Origin: Sphingopyxis panaciterrae
Lineage (GTDB): Bacteria; Pseudomonadota; Alphaproteobacteria; Sphingomonadales; Sphingomonadaceae
Reading direction: 5' to 3'
DNA: 64,000 bases
Assembly (NCBI RefSeq): GCF_011762125.1
Contig: NZ_JAASQN010000008.1
Coordinates: 62,001-126,000, forward strand
The notes beneath the pieces were generated by a model. That model was not told where the DNA came from. It did no database searches and saw only the letters and a list, made by a program, of their open reading frames with translations. Below are positions 43,274 through 50,707 of the stretch, one piece after another. Numbering within the stretch: position 1 is the stretch's first letter; every line of letters starts with the position of its first letter. Made by a program: the position numbers and the translations under genes.

Positions 43274-44468
43274 AACATCTCTCCCCGATGAAGCCAGCGG
43301 CCCGGACAGCCGGACCCTGAAGCGCGTCGGCATCGGCGCCGCCATCGCCGCGCTGCTGATCGTCGCCGCGGGCACCGCGTCGCGTCTCGGCGCGATGAAC
43401 GACCTGCGCGACACCGCCGGACAGGCGGCGGTTCCCACCGTCGCGGTCGTCCGGCCGCAGACCGGCGCCGGAGTCGGCGCGCTCGTCCTGCCGGGCAATG
43501 TCCAGGCGTATAACAGCGCCCCTATCTATGCGCGCACCAACGGCTATGTCCGGCGCTGGCTGGCGGATATCGGCGACAATGTCCGCGCCGGACAGCCACT
43601 CGCGATCCTCGACGCGCCCGAAGTCGATCAGCAACTGGCCCAGGCACAGGCCGATTATCAGACCGCGCTTGCCAACCAGAAGCTCGCGGGAAGCACCGCG
43701 ACGCGCTGGAATACCCTGCTCGCGCAGGATGCGGTCTCGCGGCAGGAAGCCGATGAAAAGGCCGGCGACCTTGCCGCCCGGTCGGCACTTTCCAACGCCG
43801 CGCTCGCCAATGTGAAGCGCCTGCGCGCGCTGCAGGGCTTCACCCGCCTTGCCGCGCCCTTCGACGGCGTCGTCACCAGCCGCGCGGCGCAGATCGGCGC
43901 GCTCGTGGTCGCGGGTAATGCCGCCTCGCAGCCGCTCTTCACCGTATCCGACGTTCATCGCATGCGCATCTATGTCCGCGTGCCGCAGGCCTATTCCGCC
44001 GGGGTGAAGACCGGCATGAACGCCGCGCTCACCCTGCCCGAATATCCCGGCCGCAGCTTTGCCGCGACACTGACCCGCAGCGCCGGGGCGGTCGACGCCC
44101 AGTCCGGTTCGGTGCTGGTCGAACTGCAGGCGGACAATCCCGATCGCGCGCTCAAACCCGGCGCCTTCGCGCAGGTCCGCTTCGATGTCGGCGCAGGGAA
44201 CGGCAACGGCCTGACCCTGCCGAGCAGCGCGATCCTCTATGGCGGCGAAGGCCCGACAGTCGCCGTGGTCGGCCGCGACAGCCGCGTGACCGTGCGGCCG
44301 GTGACGATCGGCCGCGACGAAGGCGCGACGGTCGTCATTTCGGGCGGCGTCCGCCCTGGCGACCGCGTGATCGATACGCCCCCCGACGCGATCCGGAGCG
44401 GGGACAAGGTGAAGGTGCAAGCCCCCGCGGCGACCGGGGGCGGCAAGGGCGCGGCGCATGCGGGCTAG
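43266..44468 (+). CDS. RND efflux periplasmic adaptor (membrane fusion protein)
   Basis: A 400-residue adaptor with an N-terminal transmembrane anchor (~20-37), a lipoyl/barrel-sandwich half (VLPGNVQAYNSAPIYARTNGYV), an alpha-helical hairpin (~125-190), the second half (TRLAAPFDGVVTSR) and a beta-barrel/membrane-proximal domain. It bridges the pump and the outer-membrane channel. Lies in the middle of a three-gene operon, overlapping the pump gene by 8 bp and the channel gene by ~11 bp. Confidence 0.92.
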   Translation: MPETSLPDEASGPDSRTLKRVGIGAAIAALLIVAAGTASRLGAMNDLRDTAGQAAVPTVAVVRPQTGAGVGALVLPGNVQAYNSAPIYARTNGYVRRWLADIGDNVRAGQPLAILDAPEVDQQLAQAQADYQTALANQKLAGSTATRWNTLLAQDAVSRQEADEKAGDLAARSALSNAALANVKRLRALQGFTRLAAPFDGVVTSRAAQIGALVVAGNAASQPLFTVSDVHRMRIYVRVPQAYSAGVKTGMNAALTLPEYPGRSFAATLTRSAGAVDAQSGSVLVELQADNPDRALKPGAFAQVRFDVGAGNGNGLTLPSSAILYGGEGPTVAVVGRDSRVTVRPVTIGRDEGATVVISGGVRPGDRVIDTPPDAIRSGDKVKVQAPAATGGGKGAAHAG

Positions 44469-45858
44469 CATGAACCGTCTGGCGGCTGTCGCCGCGCCGG
44501 TGCTGCTCAGCGCCTGTTCGATGGCGCCCGCCTATCATCCGCCGCAAACCGCCACGCCCCCGGCCTATAAGGAAGTCGCCGGCTGGACCGAAGCAACGCC
44601 GCTCGATGCCGCCCCGCGCGCGGCGTGGTGGGAAGCCTTCGGCGACCCGGTGCTGAACGACCTCGAGGTGCGCGCCGAGAAAGCGAGCCCGACCCTCGCC
44701 GCCGCGCTTGCCCGCTATGATCAAGCGCGCGCGGCCGCACGGGTCGAGCGCGCCGACCTGTTCCCGGCGATCACCGCCGGCGCCGACGCCAGCCGCCAGC
44801 GCGTGTCGGGCACCCGCTTTGGCGGCGACGGCAGCCCGCGCACCTACAGCGATTTCAGCGTCGGCGGCGCGCTCGACTATGAACTTGATCTCTGGGGCCG
44901 GATTCGGAACGGCGTCGCCGCCGCCCGCGCCGATGCCGAAGCGAGCGCCGCCGACCTCGCCTCGGCACGCCTCAGCCTGCAGGCGTCGGTCGCCGACGCC
45001 TATGCGCGGCTGCGCGGACTCGATGCCCAGGCGGACCTGCTGCATCAGACGGTCGATGCTTTTGGCAAGGCCTATGACCTGACCGTGCGCCGCCATGACG
45101 GGGGCATTGCGTCGGGTATCGACGTCAACCGCGCGATGACCGTGCTCGGCAATGCCCGCGCGCAAATCTCCGCCGTCGCCGCCGAACGCGCCGCGACCGA
45201 GCATGAGATCGCGGCGCTGGTCGGCGAAATCGCATCGGATTTCTCCATCGCGCCCGAGGTACAGCCGCTGGCGGCGCCCGACCTGCCCGCCGGCACTCCG
45301 TCGGAAATGCTCCAGCGGCGGCCCGACATCGCGGCGGCCGAGCGGCGCATCGCGGCCGCCAACGCGCGCATCGGCGTCGCGCGCGCCGCCTTTTTCCCGA
45401 CGCTGACATTAGGCAGCGGCGCCGGGTTCGAAACCACCCATGGCCATTTGTTCCAGACGCCGAACAGCTTCTGGGGCCTTGGCCCGCTCTCGGCCGTGCT
45501 GACCCTGTTCGACGGCGGCCGCCGCGCGAGCGAAGTGAAGATGTCTCGCGCCGAATATGACGAGCTCGCCGCCGGTTATCGCGACATCGTGCTGGGCGCC
45601 TTTCGCCAGACCGAGGATGCGATCGCGGCCAACCGCCTGCTCGCCGTCCAGGCCGCCGACCAGCACACCGCGGCCGAGGCGGCGGCGCGTACCAGCGCGC
45701 TGGCGCTGATCCGTTATCGCAACGGCGCCTCCGACTATCTGGAAGTCGTCACCGCCCAGACCGAAGCGCTCGACGCGCAACGCGCATCGCTGGGGCTGGA
45801 AACGCAAATCATGCGGAGCCGCGTGGCGTTGGTGAAGGCGATCGGCGGGGGCGCTTAG
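44458..45858 (+). CDS. Outer-membrane efflux lipoprotein (NodT/OprM family)
   Basis: This TolC-like channel of ~466 residues forms the exit duct of the preceding pump. It has a lipoprotein signal with LSAC (cysteine 20 from the first ATG) and the two repeated four-helix arrangements of the NodT/OprM family, with the proline-rich TPSEMLQRRPDIAAAERR motif near the middle. Two starts are possible, ATG 44458 or ATG 44470 (MNRLAAVAAP); both give a working lipoprotein signal. It is the last gene of the operon. Confidence 0.92.
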   Translation: MRASMNRLAAVAAPVLLSACSMAPAYHPPQTATPPAYKEVAGWTEATPLDAAPRAAWWEAFGDPVLNDLEVRAEKASPTLAAALARYDQARAAARVERADLFPAITAGADASRQRVSGTRFGGDGSPRTYSDFSVGGALDYELDLWGRIRNGVAAARADAEASAADLASARLSLQASVADAYARLRGLDAQADLLHQTVDAFGKAYDLTVRRHDGGIASGIDVNRAMTVLGNARAQISAVAAERAATEHEIAALVGEIASDFSIAPEVQPLAAPDLPAGTPSEMLQRRPDIAAAERRIAAANARIGVARAAFFPTLTLGSGAGFETTHGHLFQTPNSFWGLGPLSAVLTLFDGGRRASEVKMSRAEYDELAAGYRDIVLGAFRQTEDAIAANRLLAVQAADQHTAAEAAARTSALALIRYRNGASDYLEVVTAQTEALDAQRASLGLETQIMRSRVALVKAIGGGA

Positions 45859-46000
45859 GGCTGCAACATGCCATCAGGCGTCGTACGCCGGCCCATGAGC
45901 ATGCATCGCTCGGTGCGGCATCGCCCCTCGAGCGCCGGATGCGCCGAGGGCGGAGAAATTTCCTCGGCAGGAAACGGCTGATTGCTGCCCTATCCATCAC

Positions 46001-46093
46001 CGTCACCCCGGACTTGATCCGGGGTCCCGCTTGACCTCGAAAACTGCTGACACCCCCAAAAAAGCGGGATCCCGGGTCAAGCCCGGGATGACG
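46001..46093. repeat. Imperfect 30-bp inverted repeat (sphingomonad-type intergenic repeat)
   Basis: CGTCACCCCGGACTTGATCC... at 46001-46030 is repeated inverted at 46064-46093 with about 26 of 30 matches and a 33-bp loop. The core CCCGGACTTGATCCGGG is itself palindromic. Elements of this type are frequent between genes in sphingomonads. It lies in the 558-bp gap after the efflux operon and may end its transcript. Confidence 0.7.
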
Positions 46094-46131
46094 AGGGAGA
46101 GAGCGAAAGCGGCCGATAGCGGACGTTCTTC

Positions 46132-46243
46132 TCCCCTCCTTTTTAGGGAGGGGCTGGGGGGTGGGTAGCCGCCGAAGGCGGCGCGCTTCCTCTTGCTCGC
46201 GGCGCTCGCGACCCACCCCTAACCCCTCCCTAAAAGGGAGGGG
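46132..46243. repeat. Second long inverted repeat beside the first
   Basis: A ~33-bp inverted repeat built on AGGGAGGGG...GTGGGT (46144-46166) and ACCCACCCCTAACCCCTCCC (46211-46230), enclosing ~45 bp. Each arm contains its own small hairpin CCCTCC...GGAGGG. With the repeat at 46001-46093 it fills most of the gap, and no gene is seen between 45859 and 46416. Confidence 0.65.
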
Positions 46244-46378
46244 AATGTCTCAAATCCCCCCAATGCGGACTTTCAGCCTTCGACTTTGCGATCATCCCAC
46301 ACTACCCTTTCTCCAACGCCCACCGGAAATCTCATCGGCACCTCATCCCCAATCCGAAAGATATTGACCCAACCCAAT

Positions 46379-46396
46379 CTACCTACTAGTAGGTAG
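46379..46396. promoter_or_regulatory. Palindromic operator O1 for the TetR-family regulator
   Basis: CTACCTACTAGTAGGTAG is a perfect 18-bp palindrome 20 bp before the membrane-protein start. A TTGACC -35-like box at 46364 places the palindrome over the -10 region, so bound regulator would block transcription. A near-identical copy lies before the regulator gene at 47022-47039. Confidence 0.7.
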
Positions 46397-46416
46397 TCTC
46401 TTTTCGGAGATTCGCC

Positions 46417-46995
46417 ATGCAAGCTCAAACCACCTCCCCCTCCCCTGCTTCCGCCTGGCTCAAGGGATATTATTTTACGCGTTTCGCGGTATCTGCCGCC
46501 TGGGTCGTTCTCGCCTTCACGGTTGGGAAAGCGATGCCCGCACTCGCTGCGGTGATGCTGATCGCCTATCCGCTCTGGGACGCGCTGGCGAATTACGCCG
46601 ACGCCCGCCGCAATGGCGGCCTGGGCGCGAACAAGACGCAGATGCTGAACGTCGTCGTCAGCCTGCTCACCGCGGTTGCGGTTGCGGTCGCGCTTGGCCG
46701 GAGCATGAACGCGGTGCTGGCGGTTTTCGGTGTGTGGGCGGTGTTCGCCGGCCTCTTCCAGCTTGCCACTGCGGTGCGTCGCCGGACGTCGACGGGTGCG
46801 CAGTGGGCGATGATCCTGAGCGGAGCCCAATCCGCCCTTGCCGGCGCCTTCTTCGTCAAGATGGCGAGCGGCCCGGCTACCGTCGGCATCACCGATGTCG
46901 CGCCCTATGCGGCCTTCGGCGCCTTTTATTTCTTCGTGTCGGCGGTCTGGCTCGCGGTAAGCGACGCCCGCCGCAAGTCCGCCAGTCCGGCTTGA
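46417..46995 (+). CDS. Small integral membrane protein (DUF308/HdeD-like)
   Basis: A 192-residue protein with about six hydrophobic helices in pairs (for example SAAWVVLAFTVG, VVVSLLTAVAVAVALG and AVLAVFGVWAVFAGLF), resembling the short-repeat membrane family DUF308 that includes HdeD. Function of that family is poorly defined (acid or other stress is known for HdeD). CGGAGA precedes the ATG. It is read towards, and controlled with, the TetR-type regulator that follows 51 bp later, through two copies of the same operator. Confidence 0.75.
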   Translation: MQAQTTSPSPASAWLKGYYFTRFAVSAAWVVLAFTVGKAMPALAAVMLIAYPLWDALANYADARRNGGLGANKTQMLNVVVSLLTAVAVAVALGRSMNAVLAVFGVWAVFAGLFQLATAVRRRTSTGAQWAMILSGAQSALAGAFFVKMASGPATVGITDVAPYAAFGAFYFFVSAVWLAVSDARRKSASPA

Positions 46996-47021
46996 AACGG
47001 CGCGGGCTTTCTCATATATAT

Positions 47022-47039
47022 CAACCTACTAGAAGGTAG
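47022..47039. promoter_or_regulatory. Operator O2 in front of the TetR-family gene
   Basis: CAACCTACTAGAAGGTAG matches operator O1 at 16 of 18 positions and ends 7 bp before the regulator's ATG, covering its ribosome-binding region. A TATATA box lies immediately upstream (47015-47020). It implies autoregulation. Confidence 0.65.
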
Positions 47040-47046
47040 ATTGAGA

Positions 47047-47634
47047 ATGCCCGTGAACGATACTGCAAGCAAGCTGATCGACGAAGCCGGTCAACTGATC
47101 ACCAACGCGGGCTATAATGGCTTCAGCTATGCCGACCTCGCGGAACGGCTGGGCATCCGAAAGCCGAGCATCCACCATCATTTCCCGTCGAAAGTCGATC
47201 TGGTCGTCGCGGTGGTCGAACAGCAACGCGCCGCGATCCGATCGCAGATCGCGGCGTTGGAAAGCGGCACCCCCGATGCCATCGGGCAACTGCTGGCCTA
47301 TGTCGACTATTGGAAGCGGTGCATCGGGGATCAGTCGGCAAGCTTCTGCCTCGCCGGCGTGCTCGCGGTCGAACTGCCGGGATTGCCGCCCGAGGTGGGG
47401 GAGGCCGTGCAGCGACACTTCAATGATCTCGGGCTCTGGCTCGAACGCGTCATGACGCTCGGCGTCGAGCAAGGCTCGATCCGGCTCGAGCTTGAACCGC
47501 GAACCTCGTCACAATTTTTCCAGACGGCGATCTATGGCGCGATGGTGATGGCGCGCGCTTACGGCGATCCGGATAAATTCACCTTTGTCGTCGATGCTTT
47601 TCTCGCCCGCATGCGGACGAGCGCCCCGCACTGA
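47047..47634 (+). CDS. TetR/AcrR family transcriptional regulator
   Basis: A 195-residue repressor with the N-terminal helix-turn-helix (GFSYADLAERLGIRKPSIHHHFPSK) and a C-terminal ligand domain with two cysteine-containing segments (KRCIGD, SFCLAG). I use ATG 47047; an in-frame TTG at 47041 is also possible. Almost identical palindromes before this gene and before the membrane-protein gene suggest that it represses both until a ligand binds. Target physiology is unknown. Confidence 0.88.
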   Translation: MPVNDTASKLIDEAGQLITNAGYNGFSYADLAERLGIRKPSIHHHFPSKVDLVVAVVEQQRAAIRSQIAALESGTPDAIGQLLAYVDYWKRCIGDQSASFCLAGVLAVELPGLPPEVGEAVQRHFNDLGLWLERVMTLGVEQGSIRLELEPRTSSQFFQTAIYGAMVMARAYGDPDKFTFVVDAFLARMRTSAPH

Positions 47635-47684
47635 CGGGACGCGACAGGCTGCTTCGTGGCTTGCCACGGGCGCAACGAAGCCGG

Positions 47685-47706
47685 CCCCGCCGGATGACCG
47701 GCGGGG
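47685..47706. terminator. Stem-loop between tetR-family and HU genes
   Basis: A perfect 9-bp stem CCCCGCCGG/CCGGCGGGG with loop ATGA lies between two convergent genes. It has no T-run, but its position suits a bidirectional transcript end. Confidence 0.6.
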
Positions 47707-47721
47707 CACGGCGGTCGATTA

Positions 47722-47997
47722 TCAGCCGTTCAGGCGATCCTTGACGGCTTTCGCCGGACCAAAGGTCAGCTTCTTCGCCGCCTTGATCTGGATCGTCTCG
47801 CCGGTCGAGGGGTTGCGGCCTTCGCGGGCCGGGGTCGCCTTCACCTTGAACTTGCCGAAGCCGTTGACCGAGACCTCGTCGCCTTTCGCGGCGGCGTCAC
47901 CGATCGCGGCGAAGACGGCGTCGACGGCCTTGCGGGCGTCGGCCTTGCTGACACCGAGCGAAGCCGCAACGCTGTCGGACAATTCGGCATGATTCAT
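47722..47997 (-). CDS. hup: HU family DNA-binding protein
   Basis: A 91-residue histone-like protein that bends and packages DNA as a dimer. The family signature GFGKFKVKATPAREGRNPSTG, forming the DNA-gripping beta-arm, is complete, and the N-terminal dimerisation helices (MNHAELSDSVAASLGVSK) are normal. GGAGA precedes the ATG. It is the last clearly chromosomal gene before the island boundary at 48.2 kb. Confidence 0.95.
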   Translation of the reverse strand: MNHAELSDSVAASLGVSKADARKAVDAVFAAIGDAAAKGDEVSVNGFGKFKVKATPAREGRNPSTGETIQIKAAKKLTFGPAKAVKDRLNG

Positions 47998-48214
47998 AAA
48001 TTATCTCCAAAGACCCGGGCGAGTCCTTCCCGCCCGGCGCGCGTTTATAGCCGCTGCTGTCATCTTCGCCATCACCTGAAACGCATCGGCGCTTATTTGC
48101 CGTTGCTTTTGACGCTTTACCGTATCCGGAAGCAGGTCTGGACCATGATGCAGGGGTCGACATCACCCGATATCCGCTTCTTTCGAAGCGTCTCAGACAT
48201 TCTGGGAAGAAGAG

Positions 48215-48260
48215 TGGTGCCCGGGGACGGGATCGAACCGCCGACACTGCGATTTTCAGT
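48215..48260 (-). other. Attachment-site footprint: 3' fragment of tRNA-Phe
   Basis: On the minus strand these 46 nt begin ACTGAAAATCGCAG (anticodon loop with GAA and the 3' anticodon stem), continue with a T-arm GGTTCGATCC and end GGGCACCA. They match the second half of tRNA-Phe. The first half is absent: past 48260 the sequence turns into AT-rich DNA that cannot form the D-arm. Such fragments are left where an element recombines into a tRNA gene. By orientation, the element lies at higher coordinates and an intact tRNA-Phe should stand at its far end. Confidence 0.8.
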
Positions 48261-48394
48261 TGTAACACTTAGGATATATATAACTGATATTAAATCATTA
48301 ATATTTTTATGTGCTAGAATTGTGCTAAATTAACAGGCGCACATGGTATCCAGACGGTATGGTTTGGACGCCCAGCCTCCAAGGATTTGACAGC

Positions 48395-49117
48395 ATGAAC
48401 AGCCGCACCGACATGGTGAGCCAGATGCTATTCGATTATCTGAAAAGCCCCTCCCTCAAACATATTCGCGACCCTTATCAGGTACGAAAGCTCGCTACTG
48501 ATATCGTTTCACGCCTCGATCGCGCCAATCCCCTTTGGCAAAAATGGGATCCGGCACGAGAGGAGTTAGCGCGGGCAACTGTGCCTAGCTGGATCCCGGT
48601 CGAGGCACTCACAGAGCATTTGAATGCGATGGGTGGCCCTCCGCTTACGCTCACGGATGTGCGTCAGCGGATGGCCGCGATGGAGTTGGAAACCTACGCG
48701 TCCTACCCCGATGAGCGCCTAAAGGACGCCTGCTTGGAACACTTCGTCCACCAAACCCACCTAGGCACGGAAATTCCAGCAATCATTGGTTTGCTGAGCG
48801 AGTTTGTCGAAAGCGAACAGGCTCGGCTGAAAGATGAGCACATGGCCGCATACAGGACGCGGCAGGAGGAAGAACGCTTAGCTTTGGAGCAACGCTTTCA
48901 TTCTGGCGCCGACTGTAAGCGGACGCCGATAGCCAAATCCAAGGAAGTTTACTGCCGAGCGAACGGTCGGACATATCGCCTATCGCCAACCCCGGATGGC
49001 ATGTGGCTTCTGCACCGTATCAAAGACGTGGGAGAGAGCGAACTGGTAGGACGATATCGCGGCAGACGTGAAGCATCTGCAACCTTGCAGAAAGTCGCGT
49101 TCACGCCAGAGGTTTGA
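48395..49117 (+). CDS. Unknown protein, island-encoded
   Basis: A 240-residue protein that I do not recognise. It is soluble and helical in its first two thirds, with a charged, probably coiled segment ESEQARLKDEHMAAYRTRQE, and a short C-terminal part containing two cysteines (DCKRT, VYCRANGRTYRLSP) that resembles a small beta domain. AAGGA precedes the ATG at 48395; an earlier ATG at 48359 is in frame. It is the first gene inside the island and converges on the DpdA-like gene, 15 bp away. Confidence 0.6.
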   Translation: MNSRTDMVSQMLFDYLKSPSLKHIRDPYQVRKLATDIVSRLDRANPLWQKWDPAREELARATVPSWIPVEALTEHLNAMGGPPLTLTDVRQRMAAMELETYASYPDERLKDACLEHFVHQTHLGTEIPAIIGLLSEFVESEQARLKDEHMAAYRTRQEEERLALEQRFHSGADCKRTPIAKSKEVYCRANGRTYRLSPTPDGMWLLHRIKDVGESELVGRYRGRREASATLQKVAFTPEV

Positions 49118-49132
49118 CGACTGCCTGTGTTC

Positions 49133-50581
49133 CTACGCTACTCTCAGATCCTCATCATTTTTGAGTACGGCCCCGCTCCGTTGCGCTGCGAGTCGATCAA
49201 GCCACACCTCGCACTCGTTGATATGCCTGATTGGATCACGCAGAGGCACATAGTCGATACTACCAGCGTCATTCGGGATGGGCTCTCCCTTGAACATCAC
49301 GTCAATTATGCCCGATATAGTCGCGGTATCGACTGGCACGCGCCAGATTTCCGACCCGAAGAAAACATCATGGGCTTGGTCATGGGCAGCAACGAACGCC
49401 TGAACATTGTGGCGCATGAGCAGGTAGGAACTATCTACATCCAAACCTGATTTATCGCGTTGTCCCGCGACCTTGGCCTTGCCAACACAGAGGTCCGTCA
49501 TGTGCAGCATGTTGCCGACCTCGCTGATCGCCGGGATCATTTCGCGCCCCAAGCGATCGGTCTTGCGGCCCAGTTTTTGCGCGCAGAAGGCGTTGATCGA
49601 AAGGCCCGTGTCTGCGTTGGAAACGATCGCGATATTAGTGGTGCGCACGGTCCAGCCATAGGAATCGAGCGCCTGTCCAACGATCATACCATTATTGGCA
49701 GCGTTGATGAACGGGCTGGCGCTGTCGAAACTGACCTGGAAATCTTCATAGCCCCAATATTGCCGAACGCATCGCTGAACCTTGCTCAATAGGCAGCCGA
49801 CATCGAGCGTCGAGACGCCAAGGACATGGACCCAGCCGCATTTATGTAGGAGGCCGTCCTGATGGAGATCATAGAGGCGGCGTAGCAGCAGGCTGAAATT
49901 ATTCTGGTGTGCGCCCGCAAACGCAATGCCCTCGAAGGGGTAATGCTTGACCGCTTCGTACCAAGCCTTGCTTTCGGCTTCGTTCCGGCCCTGTAGCACA
50001 TTGAGCAGGCCAGTCGCGCCATGCGTTCGTTCGGCAACAAACTGGTCATTGTTGATCTTGGTCTGGAGCAGACAGGCGTTGAAGTCGAGCGACTGCCCAT
50101 TGGCCTTGCACATCGCATCGAGATTATGGCCTTCTCCGAGCAGGCGCATGACGTGTTCTTTCATGAATCCCGCAGCAATACCGCCTGTGGGAAAGTCCAG
50201 AACCATCGACCAGTCGGCGACCCCCTCCATCCATTTCAGCATCCGGCGAGCCGTCTCGGCCTTCTCGAACTCTATCGTTCCCTTCGATACCTGAAAGCCC
50301 CCACTGTCACCGAGTACTATGGTTTCTCCGCGATCCCGCCGCGCGACCATGCAGGCCTTGGGCAACTTGGTTGGTGTGCGTATCACCTGCCCCGCGCTGT
50401 AGAGAGCGAACGGATAAGAGAAGTAGCGATTGTCGGGACGCAGGAAATCCAGATCGTCCGGCACCAGCCCAGCCATGGGCCGCTTAAATGTCCCGTTTCT
50501 CGCAAAGTCGGCATAGTTGGCACTGATCGCAGGCAGATAGATTGCGCGGTTTTCGGCCAATAGTCCGGCTTTGGTCAGCAT
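49133..50581 (-). CDS. tRNA-guanine transglycosylase-like (DpdA-like) base-exchange protein
   Basis: A 482-residue protein with the layout of the TGT superfamily: LGDSGGFQ (D92, the guanine-binding aspartate position), LDFPTGG (129-135), VLQGRN (195-200), VHVLGVST (251-258) and FDSASPF (285-291), where D286 aligns with the catalytic nucleophile of FDCV-PTR in TGT. The zinc motif CxCxxC of true TGTs is not visible. Phage and island members of this group (DpdA) place 7-deazaguanine bases in DNA. That assignment here is inferred from motifs and mobile context, not proven. AAGGAGA precedes the start. It faces away from a two-gene unit of unknown function (50708-53012) with which it may form a module. 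Confidence 0.65.
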   Translation of the reverse strand: MLTKAGLLAENRAIYLPAISANYADFARNGTFKRPMAGLVPDDLDFLRPDNRYFSYPFALYSAGQVIRTPTKLPKACMVARRDRGETIVLGDSGGFQVSKGTIEFEKAETARRMLKWMEGVADWSMVLDFPTGGIAAGFMKEHVMRLLGEGHNLDAMCKANGQSLDFNACLLQTKINNDQFVAERTHGATGLLNVLQGRNEAESKAWYEAVKHYPFEGIAFAGAHQNNFSLLLRRLYDLHQDGLLHKCGWVHVLGVSTLDVGCLLSKVQRCVRQYWGYEDFQVSFDSASPFINAANNGMIVGQALDSYGWTVRTTNIAIVSNADTGLSINAFCAQKLGRKTDRLGREMIPAISEVGNMLHMTDLCVGKAKVAGQRDKSGLDVDSSYLLMRHNVQAFVAAHDQAHDVFFGSEIWRVPVDTATISGIIDVMFKGEPIPNDAGSIDYVPLRDPIRHINECEVWLDRLAAQRSGAVLKNDEDLRVA

Positions 50582-50666
50582 GGGGCAGTCTCCTTGTGTC
50601 GCATTGCCATGCCCTCGCTGATATTGAAAAATGGTAAGCGTGAGCGTGGCAACCCTTTGAAAAGAT

Positions 50667-50701
50667 TTTAGCCGCTAAAGATTCTCGGACTTTTATCCGA
50701 G
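50667..50701 (+). promoter_or_regulatory. Palindrome and leader hairpin before the 519-residue gene
   Basis: TTTAGCCGCTAAA (50667-50679) is a 13-bp palindrome suited to an operator in the divergent region. It is followed by a stem CTCGGA/TCCGAG (50684-50701) whose right arm overlaps the likely GAGG ribosome-binding site and could hide it. Confidence 0.4.
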
Positions 50702-50707
50702 GACCGC

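Noticed and set aside
41135..43498. A 787-codon minus-strand frame over the RND pump gene
   Set aside because: The plus strand encodes a complete RND pump; the antisense translation is low-complexity and lacks a ribosome-binding site.
48215..48290. An intact tRNA-Phe gene
   Set aside because: Only the anticodon loop to CCA end is present; no D-arm or 5' acceptor strand follows in the next 40 bp.
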